NCBI GenBank assembly: GCA_016937195.1
Contig: JAFGWK010000048.1
Location: 1-34,807 of the forward strand
Source of the DNA: Paracoccaceae bacterium
Lineage (GTDB): Bacteria; Pseudomonadota; Alphaproteobacteria; Rhodobacterales; Rhodobacteraceae
DNA length: 34,807 nucleotides
Direction of reading: 5' to 3'
In this document: piece after piece, positions 19,125 through 26,509 of the stretch
How the letters are laid out: each line of letters begins with the position of its first letter
Numbering within the stretch: position 1 is the stretch's first letter
Program-made: the position numbers and the translations under genes
Notes under the pieces: generated by a model
What the model saw: only the letters and a program-made list of their open reading frames with translations
Database searches by the model: none
What the model was told of the DNA's origin: nothing

Positions 19125-20201
19125 ATGGCCCGTTTCTACCCGCTGGAAGTGACCGAGGTGCGCAAGGAAACGCGCGATGCGGTCGTTGTGACGCTGAAGC
19201 CGCAACCGGATGCGGCTGCGCAATTTGACTTCACCCAAGGTCAGTATCTGACCTTTCGCCACGCGTTCGACGGTCAAGAGTTGCGCCGATCCTATTCGAT
19301 CTGTGCCGGTCTTGATGAGGGCTGCCTGAAAGTCGGCATCAAGCGCGTGGACGGGGGCGCGTTCTCGACTTGGGCGAATGAAGCCCTCAAGCCTGGGGAC
19401 GTGATCGAAGCGATGCCGCCGATGGGCAAGTTTTACACCCCGCTGGACCCGGCGCAGGCCAAAACCTACCTTGGCTTTGCGGGCGGATCAGGGATCACGC
19501 CGTTGCTTTCGATCGTGAAAACTGTCCTTGCGCGCGAGCCGCAATCGACCTTCACGCTGGTCTATGCCAACCGTCAGGTCGGCTCGATCATGTTTCGCGA
19601 AGAGCTGGAAGATCTGAAGAATACCTATCTGGGCCGCTTCTCGTTGATCCATATCCTCGAAAGCGAAAGTCAGGATATCGAGCTGTTCACCGGTCGCATT
19701 GACGCTGAGAAGATGGAGGCCTTGTTCCGGCTGTGGATTGACGCCGAAACCGTCGATACCGCGTTCATCTGCGGACCCGAGCCGATGATGCTGACGATTG
19801 CGGACAGTCTGCGCAAGCACGGTCTGGATGACAGTCAGATCAAGTTTGAGCTGTTTGCGTCCTCGCAGCCGGGGCGTGCAAAAACCCGTGCCGTGTCGCA
19901 AGACAGCGCGAGCACGGCCAATAGTTGTGAAGTGTCGATCACGCTGGATGGCGCGACGCGCAGCTTTGCGATGGCCAAGGATGGCACGGCTATTTTGGAT
20001 GCAGCCCTCGCGCAAAAGATGGATGCGCCCTTTGCCTGCAAGGCCGGGGTCTGTTCGACCTGCCGCGCCAAAGTGCTTGAGGGAGAGGTCGAGATGGACG
20101 TCAACCACGCGCTTGAGGATTACGAAGTGCGCGCCGGATATGTGCTGTCGTGCCAATGTATCCCGCTCTCGGACAAGGTGGTGCTGAGCTATGACGAATG
20201 A
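19125..20201 (+). CDS. paaE: 1,2-phenylacetyl-CoA epoxidase reductase PaaE
   Basis: FNR-type domain (GGSGITPLLSIVK) plus plant-type [2Fe-2S] CKAGVCSTCRAKV...C. Confidence 0.97.
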   Translation: MARFYPLEVTEVRKETRDAVVVTLKPQPDAAAQFDFTQGQYLTFRHAFDGQELRRSYSICAGLDEGCLKVGIKRVDGGAFSTWANEALKPGDVIEAMPPMGKFYTPLDPAQAKTYLGFAGGSGITPLLSIVKTVLAREPQSTFTLVYANRQVGSIMFREELEDLKNTYLGRFSLIHILESESQDIELFTGRIDAEKMEALFRLWIDAETVDTAFICGPEPMMLTIADSLRKHGLDDSQIKFELFASSQPGRAKTRAVSQDSASTANSCEVSITLDGATRSFAMAKDGTAILDAALAQKMDAPFACKAGVCSTCRAKVLEGEVEMDVNHALEDYEVRAGYVLSCQCIPLSDKVVLSYDE

Positions 20202-20955
20202 TGCAGAAACGATGTCGGTCGCAGATTATCTCGCGCAGGGTGGCAAGGTCACGTCGCCTGAAAATGTCTCGCCGCGCTATCGCGCAGAGCTGATGCGCAT
20301 GATGTCCTCCTTTGTTGACAGCGAGTTGGCGGGGTCGGCGGGATTTGCCAATGCAATCAACTGGGCACCCGGAATCAAGGAACGGATCGCGGCCAGCCGG
20401 ATTACCTTGGAAAAAGCGTCCAACGCGGAAAAAGTGCTGGATCTGATGGAAGATTTCGGCACCGATAAGGCGCTGTATAACCAAAGCCACGATTGGGCGG
20501 CGCGTGGGTCGCGCGAGGATCGAAGCGCTCCGACCCGCCGGGGTGGCGACATGCGGTTGTCGGTGTTCCACTACCCGTTGTCGGGCTGGGTTGATGCCTG
20601 CGTGATGAACGCGTTGATGGGTCTTGCGACCTGTGTGCAGCTCGAAGAAATGGTGAAGGTTTCCTACACCCCGCTGGCCGAGGTGATGCGCGAAATCACC
20701 CCGATTGAGACCCGCCATATGGAGCTGGGTTTCGAGGGGCTCGAACGGATCGCTGCTACAGCCGACGGCAAAGCCGACATCGCGGCCTCGCTTGCCTATT
20801 GGCGCGACCGCGTGGCCGAGACCTTTGGTGTTGCTGGCTCGGAAAGGTTCGATCGCCTCTCCGCAATGGGGCTGCGCCACGATACGAATGAAGTGCTTTT
20901 GGCGCGCTGGCAGGCCCGCAGTGCCGAGGCGCTGGCAGCACTTGGACTCGCATGA
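20191..20955 (+). CDS. PaaA/PaaC-superfamily paralog of unknown function
   Basis: 254 aa; YRAELMRMMSSFVDSELAG...NAINWAP and LSVFHYPLSGW...IETRHMELGF align without gaps to PaaA in this window; overlaps the paaE stop by 11 nt. Confidence 0.85.
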   Translation: MTNDAETMSVADYLAQGGKVTSPENVSPRYRAELMRMMSSFVDSELAGSAGFANAINWAPGIKERIAASRITLEKASNAEKVLDLMEDFGTDKALYNQSHDWAARGSREDRSAPTRRGGDMRLSVFHYPLSGWVDACVMNALMGLATCVQLEEMVKVSYTPLAEVMREITPIETRHMELGFEGLERIAATADGKADIAASLAYWRDRVAETFGVAGSERFDRLSAMGLRHDTNEVLLARWQARSAEALAALGLA

Positions 20956-20971
20956 CATGGAAGGACAAGGC

Positions 20972-23035
20972 ATGAAGGATACGGCTGTGAAACCACGCCG
21001 CCTGCAAAGCTATCTTGACGGAGCGTGGCGTGCAGGCACGGGCGAGGGGCGCCCGGTTTACAATGCCGCGACCGGTCAGATCCACGCGCTGATCGGAACC
21101 GAGGGGCTTGATTTCAAGGCCGCACTCGAATGGGGCCGTCGCGTCGGCGGGCCTGCTCTGCGCAAGCACACGATCCACGAGCGGGCCTTGATGCTCAAGG
21201 CCATCGGTTTGAAGCTGATGGAGATGAAAGAGGAGTTCTACCTCGAGAACTTCGCCACCGGTGCGACCCGCAAGGATGGCTGGATCGACATTGATGGCGG
21301 GATCGGCACGATGCTGACCTTTTCGTCCAAGGCGCGCCTGGAACTGCCCAATGCGAAACTGATCACCGAAGGCGCGGTCGAGAGACTGTCGCGCGACGGA
21401 TCGTTTGTTGCCCAGCATGTTCTCAGCCCGATGGAAGGCGTCGCGGTCCATATTAACGCGTTCAACTTCCCGATCTGGGGGATGCTGGAAAAAATCGCGC
21501 CGTCGCTGATCGCGGGGATGCCCTGTATCGTAAAACCGGCATCGCAAACCGCTTATCTCACCGAGCTGGTGGTGCGCCGGATTCTGGAAACGGGGCTGCT
21601 GCCGGAAGGCGCGTTGCAGTTGGTGACGGGCTCGGCTGGGGATCTGCTCGATCATGTGAGCGAGCAGGACGTGGTGACATTCACCGGCTCTGCGGGAACG
21701 GGGCGGATGCTTAAGGCGACGCCAGCCATCGTGCACAATTCGGTGCGCTTCACGATGGAGGCGGACAGTCTGAACGCTGCCGTTCTTGGGGCCGATGCCG
21801 GTCCGGGCACGCCGGAATTCGATCTGTTCGCCAAGGAAGTCGCGCGTGAAATGACGGTCAAGGCGGGGCAGAAATGCACTGCGATCCGGCGCGCGATCGT
21901 TCCAAGCCGCTTCGAAGATGCCGTGATCGAGGCGCTCTCGGCGCGTTTGGCCAAAACCTCGATTGGCCTGCCCGACGGCGAAGGCGTGCAGATGGGGGCG
22001 CTGGTTTCGCGCAAGGACCGCGACGGTGTGCGCGAGAAGATCCGCGAGATTGCGGCCGATTGCGAGATCGTTTCGGGCGACCCTGAAAACGTCACGCTTG
22101 TGTGCGGCGATGCCGGGCAGGGTGCGTTTATGGCTCCGGTTCTGATGCGCGCACGCGACCCGATGTCGGCGGATGCGGCGCATGGCATCGAAGCGTTCGG
22201 TCCGGTCGCCACGGTGATGGGCTATCACGACGCAGAGGAGGCGGTGGCGCTGGCGCGTAAGGGGCGCGGCTCGCTCGTGTCCTCGCTGTTCACCAATGAT
22301 CGCGATATTGCGCGCGAGATCGTCACGGGGCTTGCGCCTTATCACGGTCGCGTCTTGATCGGTAATCGTGGCTCGGCCAAGACCTCGACGGGGCATGGCT
22401 CGCCGCTCGCACCTTTGGTGCATGGCGGACCGGGGCGCGCCGGTGGTGGCGAGGAAATGGGCGGCATCCGTGGCGTCAAACACTTCATGCAGCGCACCGC
22501 CGTGCAGGGCACGCCCGAGATGTTGTCGGCCGTGACCGGGCAATGGGTCGAGGGCGCGCCTGCGCAATCCGATGGCCATCCGTTCCGCAAATCGCTTGCA
22601 GAGCTGCGCATCGGCGATCAGGTCATCACCAAGTCGCGCGAAGTCACGCAAGAGGATGTCGAGCATTTCGCCCAATTCACGGGTGATACGTTTTACGCCC
22701 ATATGGATAGCGACGCGGCCAAGGCAAATCCCTTCTTCGAGGATCGCGTGGCGCATGGCTATCTGATCGCGTCTTTCGCAGCGGGTCTGTTTGTCGATCC
22801 CGCGCCGGGCCCGGTTCTGGCCAATTACGGCGTGGATAATCTGCGCTTTCTGACCCCGGTCTATTTCGGGGACAGCCTGCAAGTGCGTCTGACCTGCAAG
22901 GCGATCAATCCGCGTGCCAATGGCGATTACGGCGAGGTGCGCTGGGATTGTCGGGTGAGCAATCAAAAAGACGAGGTCGTCGCGCAGTATGACGTTCTGA
23001 CCATGGTGGCCAAAACATGGCCGCAAGTGGCCTGA
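20972..23035 (+). CDS. paaZ: Bifunctional oxepin-CoA hydrolase / 3-oxo-5,6-dehydrosuberyl-CoA semialdehyde dehydrogenase
   Basis: N-terminal ALDH (MEADSLNAAVLG, VKAGQKCTAIRRAIV) fused to MaoC-like hydratase (FTGDTFYAHMDSDAAKANPFFEDRVAHGYL). Start refined to MKDTAVKPRRLQSYLDGAW. Confidence 0.97.
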   Translation: MKDTAVKPRRLQSYLDGAWRAGTGEGRPVYNAATGQIHALIGTEGLDFKAALEWGRRVGGPALRKHTIHERALMLKAIGLKLMEMKEEFYLENFATGATRKDGWIDIDGGIGTMLTFSSKARLELPNAKLITEGAVERLSRDGSFVAQHVLSPMEGVAVHINAFNFPIWGMLEKIAPSLIAGMPCIVKPASQTAYLTELVVRRILETGLLPEGALQLVTGSAGDLLDHVSEQDVVTFTGSAGTGRMLKATPAIVHNSVRFTMEADSLNAAVLGADAGPGTPEFDLFAKEVAREMTVKAGQKCTAIRRAIVPSRFEDAVIEALSARLAKTSIGLPDGEGVQMGALVSRKDRDGVREKIREIAADCEIVSGDPENVTLVCGDAGQGAFMAPVLMRARDPMSADAAHGIEAFGPVATVMGYHDAEEAVALARKGRGSLVSSLFTNDRDIAREIVTGLAPYHGRVLIGNRGSAKTSTGHGSPLAPLVHGGPGRAGGGEEMGGIRGVKHFMQRTAVQGTPEMLSAVTGQWVEGAPAQSDGHPFRKSLAELRIGDQVITKSREVTQEDVEHFAQFTGDTFYAHMDSDAAKANPFFEDRVAHGYLIASFAAGLFVDPAPGPVLANYGVDNLRFLTPVYFGDSLQVRLTCKAINPRANGDYGEVRWDCRVSNQKDEVVAQYDVLTMVAKTWPQVA

Positions 23036-23060
23036 TTTACGCGGATGCTGCGACACCAAA

Positions 23061-23088
23061 AAGGGCCCGGAGAGAACTTCGGGCCCTT
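23061..23088 (-). terminator. Intrinsic terminator between convergent paaZ and paaR
   Basis: AAGGGCCCG-N10-CGGGCCCTT; on the minus strand followed by a T run (TTTTTGG). Confidence 0.75.
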
Positions 23089-23120
23089 GTGCTATCTCGT
23101 GTGCTCTTGCGCGCTCGACC

Positions 23121-23720
23121 CTAGCGAACGGCTTTGACGCCTTCCAGGATCAGCGTGGTGGCAACATCGGCGTAATCCTCGCGCGAGATTGGCCCGCCTT
23201 CCTTGAACCACATATAGACCCAGTTCATCATGCCAAACAGCGACATCGTCACGGGCATTACCAGCGGGCGCTCTGGGCGGTCGAGCTCGGGATGGATCGC
23301 GCGCAGCACGTTTGAGAAATAGCCCACGATCTTGCGTTCAAGTTTGGTCAGTTCTGCCTTCTGCGCATCCGAAAGCGCCGGTCCGGCATTCAGCTGAACC
23401 TTGTGCTGATCGTCAGCGCCACGATAGGCATCCAGCACCACCATCACCAAAGCCTTGAGCTGCTCATGGGGGGGTAGCGTGGTGTCATTTGCCTCGGCCA
23501 ATGCGTAATCAAGGTCTTCAAGATGGGCCTGAATGATTGCGAAAATCAGCGCGTCTTTCGAGGGGTAATAATGATAGAGCAGCGATTTCGACACGCCCGC
23601 CTCAAGCGCGATTTGCGACATCGAGGCTTTCTCCATACCTTGAGAGGCAAAGACTCGGGCGGCATCGAGCAACAGGTTATGTTGCTTTTCTTCAAAATCG
23701 CTGGCGCGTGTTCTGGCCAT
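23121..23720 (-). CDS. paaR: TetR-family regulator, PaaR-type
   Basis: TetR HTH FASQGMEKASMSQIALEAGVSKSLLYHYYPSKDAL; directly downstream of paaK. Start refined to MARTRAS. Confidence 0.85.
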   Translation of the reverse strand: MARTRASDFEEKQHNLLLDAARVFASQGMEKASMSQIALEAGVSKSLLYHYYPSKDALIFAIIQAHLEDLDYALAEANDTTLPPHEQLKALVMVVLDAYRGADDQHKVQLNAGPALSDAQKAELTKLERKIVGYFSNVLRAIHPELDRPERPLVMPVTMSLFGMMNWVYMWFKEGGPISREDYADVATTLILEGVKAVR

Positions 23721-23749
23721 GGGGGGCAGTCTCCTGATGGGCCTGAATG

Positions 23750-23777
23750 CTATAGGGGGCAAGTTTGCCCCCTATAG
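23750..23777. repeat. 28-bp perfect palindrome in the paaR leader
   Basis: CTATAGGGGGCAA-gt-TTGCCCCCTATAG, 13-bp arms; no U-tract on either side. Confidence 0.85.
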
Positions 23778-23794
23778 ACTAGTGCGTATGTGAT

Positions 23795-23813
23795 TGACCA
23801 GTCGGTCGGGTTA
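23795..23813 (+). promoter_or_regulatory. PaaR-type operator, copy B (overlaps paaK stop, upstream of paaR)
   Basis: TGACCAGTCGGTCGGGTTA. Confidence 0.7.
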
Positions 23814-25121
23814 TTCTTTGGGGCGATTGTCAATGACACGTTTGGCTTTGCCCTCAGAGCGCGCGATCTGTTCGGGATCGTGCACTTCGATCTTTGAGGA
23901 CACACCGACCACCGATTTGATGTGATGGGCGAGCTCTTTGGACGCCGCAGCGCGGGCCTCGGCCGAGGCCCGCTCCGGCGTGGCTTCGACATGCACGATC
24001 ATCGCATCCATCCGACCCGCGCGCACCAGCTCGATCTGGAAATGCGGCGCAAGGCCTTTGACCTTCAGGATTTGCTCTTCGATCTGCGTCGGGAAGACGT
24101 TGACGCCACGCAGGATCATCATGTCGTCGCTGCGCCCGGTGATCTTTTCGATCCGCCGCATCGAGCGCGCAGTGCCCGGCAAAAGACGCGTCAGATCGCG
24201 GGTGCGATAGCGCACCATCGGCAGCCCTTCCTTGGTGAGCGTGGTAAAGACAAGCTCGCCCATCTCGCCATCGGGCAGCACCTCGCCGGTGACGGGGTCG
24301 ATGATCTCGGGGTAGAAGTGATCCTCCCAGACATGCAGCCCGTCTTTAGTCTCGACACATTCATTTGCAACGCCTGGCCCCATCACTTCAGATAGTCCAT
24401 AAATATCAACGGCATGCATATCAAAAGCCTGCTCGATCTCTTCGCGCATCTTGTTGGTCCAGGGCTCGGCGCCAAAAATGCCGACCTTGAGAGAACTTTC
24501 GCGCGGATCAATCCCCTGACGGCGGAATTCGTCAAGGATCGAGAGCATATAGGACGGAGTCACCATGATGATTTCTGGCTTGAAATCTTGCATCAAGGTC
24601 ACCTGACGCTCTGTCATCCCGCCCGAGATCGGCACAACCGTGCAGCCCAAGCGTTCCGCGCCGTAATGGGCCCCAAGCCCGCCGGTGAACAGCCCATAGC
24701 CATAGGCGATGTGGCAGATGTCGCCGGGCCGCCCGCCCGAGGCGCGGATAGAACGCGCGACGACATCGGCCCAGACATCGATATCGCCCTTGGTATAGCC
24801 CACCACCGTGGGTTTGCCGGTCGTGCCTGACGACCCATGCACGCGTACCAATTCCTTGCGCGGGACGGCGAACATGTCGAACGGGTAGTTGTCGCGCAGG
24901 TCCTGCTTGTAGGTGAAGGGGAATTTAGACAGATCGGACAGCGATTTGAGATCTTCGGGATGCACGCCATGCTCGTCAAAGCGTTTGCGATAGAAGGGTG
25001 AGTTTTCATAGGAATGCGTCAGCGAGCGCCGCATCCGGTGAAACTGCAGCGCCGAGATTTCGTCACGCGAGGCGGTCTCGATCGGATCGAGCATATCCTT
25101 GCTGGGGCTTAGGTTGATCAT
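23811..25121 (-). CDS. paaK: Phenylacetate-CoA ligase
   Basis: VHGSSGTTGKPTVVGYT, YGYGLFTGGLGAHYGAERLG, YGLSEVMGPGVANEC, YRTRDLTRLLPG. Start refined to 25121 with GGAGG upstream. Confidence 0.97.
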   Translation of the reverse strand: MINLSPSKDMLDPIETASRDEISALQFHRMRRSLTHSYENSPFYRKRFDEHGVHPEDLKSLSDLSKFPFTYKQDLRDNYPFDMFAVPRKELVRVHGSSGTTGKPTVVGYTKGDIDVWADVVARSIRASGGRPGDICHIAYGYGLFTGGLGAHYGAERLGCTVVPISGGMTERQVTLMQDFKPEIIMVTPSYMLSILDEFRRQGIDPRESSLKVGIFGAEPWTNKMREEIEQAFDMHAVDIYGLSEVMGPGVANECVETKDGLHVWEDHFYPEIIDPVTGEVLPDGEMGELVFTTLTKEGLPMVRYRTRDLTRLLPGTARSMRRIEKITGRSDDMMILRGVNVFPTQIEEQILKVKGLAPHFQIELVRAGRMDAMIVHVEATPERASAEARAAASKELAHHIKSVVGVSSKIEVHDPEQIARSEGKAKRVIDNRPKE

Positions 25122-25139
25122 CTGGTTTCCTCCCAAAAA

Positions 25140-25616
25140 TCATATGTCTTTTGTCGGCGTTTCATCCGACAAATGCGGTGTCCCGAGGCTGCGCGAATGG
25201 CCGCGAAACTCTGCGATCAAGGTTCCGTCTGCGCGCGCGATATGCACGTCATAGATGCCCGAGCGCCCGCGCCGTGACACCTCCCGAGCGGTGGCAATCA
25301 ACTGATCACCGCTTGCCCCCGGCGCGATGTAGGTGATCGAGCAATGCTGCGCGACGGTGACTTGATTGTAGGTGTTGCAGGCAAAGGCAAAGGCGCTGTC
25401 GGCCAGTGTGAAAATGTAGCCGCCATGCGCCGTGCCGTGCCCGTTGGTCATGGCTTTGGTGATGGTCATCGCCAAAGTGGCGGCGCCCGGTGCGATGTGG
25501 CGCAACTCCATATCAAGGCGTTGCGAGGCGGAATCGTCGTTCCACATCGTGGCGGCGCAGGCCTCGGCAAGCTCTTGCGGTGTCATATCAGCGAGTGGTT
25601 TGAGATCTTTGGCCAT
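25140..25616 (-). CDS. paaI: Hydroxyphenylacetyl-CoA thioesterase PaaI (hotdog fold)
   Basis: MTITKAMTNGHGTAHGGYIFTLADSAFAFACNTY; RRGRSGIYDVHIARADGTLIAEFRGHSRSLG. Confidence 0.94.
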   Translation of the reverse strand: MAKDLKPLADMTPQELAEACAATMWNDDSASQRLDMELRHIAPGAATLAMTITKAMTNGHGTAHGGYIFTLADSAFAFACNTYNQVTVAQHCSITYIAPGASGDQLIATAREVSRRGRSGIYDVHIARADGTLIAEFRGHSRSLGTPHLSDETPTKDI

Positions 25617-25618
25617 GT

Positions 25619-26413
25619 TCAGCGCCCCGTGAAGTTTGCGGGACGTTTTTCCAGAAAGGCGGTGACGCCTTCGGCATAATCGTCAGTGAACCCGGCTTCG
25701 CGCTGGCAGTCGCGTTCCCGATCAAGATGTGTGTCAAGATCGCTTGTCGCAGCCTCCTGAATAAGGCGTTTGGTCAGGCCCAGACCCTTGGTCGGACCGG
25801 AAGCGAGTTTATTTGCAATGGCCAAGGCTTCGGTTTCCAGCGCATCATCGGCCACGGCGCGCCAGATTAGCCCCCAATCCGCCGCCATCTGCGCGGGCAG
25901 GGGTTCGGCCAGAAGGGTGAGGGCCTTGGCGCGCGGCTCGCCTAGAATGCGCGCCAGCGACCAACTTCCGCCGGCATCCGGGATCAACCCGATCTTGGAA
26001 AACGCCTGAATGAACTTTGCTGATTGCGCCGCCAGAACGATGTCGCAGGCAAAGGCAATATTCGCACCCGCTCCCGCGGCCACGCCATTGACCGCGCAAA
26101 TGATCGGCTTTTCCAGGCTGCGGATCAGCCGCAGAAGCGGGTTGTAAAACGTCTCGATTGTCGCGCCCAGATCGGGCTTGGGGCCTCCCTTGCGCGGGTC
26201 GCGGTCACCCAGATCCTGGCCCGCGCAAAACCCCCGTCCGGCCCCCGTCAAAAGCACCGCGCGAATCGCGTCATCGTCGCGGGCGCGTTCCAGTGCGCTG
26301 CGCAGTGCGAGATGCATCTCTTCGTTAAAAGAGTTCAATTTTTCCGGGCGGTTGAGCGTTAGCTTTAAAACGCCAGCCTCCTGAAAGGAAAGCAAAGTTT
26401 GTGATGATGTCAT
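25619..26413 (-). CDS. paaG: 2-(1,2-epoxy-1,2-dihydrophenyl)acetyl-CoA isomerase
   Basis: Crotonase fold; LTGAGRGFCAGQDLGDRDPRKGG, FSKIGLIPDAGGSWSLARILG. Start refined to MTSSQTLLSFQ (26413). Confidence 0.94.
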   Translation of the reverse strand: MTSSQTLLSFQEAGVLKLTLNRPEKLNSFNEEMHLALRSALERARDDDAIRAVLLTGAGRGFCAGQDLGDRDPRKGGPKPDLGATIETFYNPLLRLIRSLEKPIICAVNGVAAGAGANIAFACDIVLAAQSAKFIQAFSKIGLIPDAGGSWSLARILGEPRAKALTLLAEPLPAQMAADWGLIWRAVADDALETEALAIANKLASGPTKGLGLTKRLIQEAATSDLDTHLDRERDCQREAGFTDDYAEGVTAFLEKRPANFTGR

Positions 26414-26461
26414 GTCTGTCTCCCAGGCTCTTTTTTCGAGCCCCTCAAACAAATAGTTGCA

Positions 26462-26480
26462 TAAACCGTCCGGTCGGTCA
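26462..26480 (-). promoter_or_regulatory. PaaR-type operator, copy C, in the divergent paaG / paaN intergenic region
   Basis: Minus strand TGACCGACCGGACGGTTTA. Confidence 0.75.
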
Positions 26481-26509
26481 ATGATACGAATCGAACTCTG
26501 GGAGGAGAC

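Noticed and set aside
20756-23059. 767-aa minus-strand ORF antisense to paaZ
   Set aside because: Shadow ORF opposite a clearly coding paaZ; low-complexity Arg/His-rich composition typical of antisense frames.
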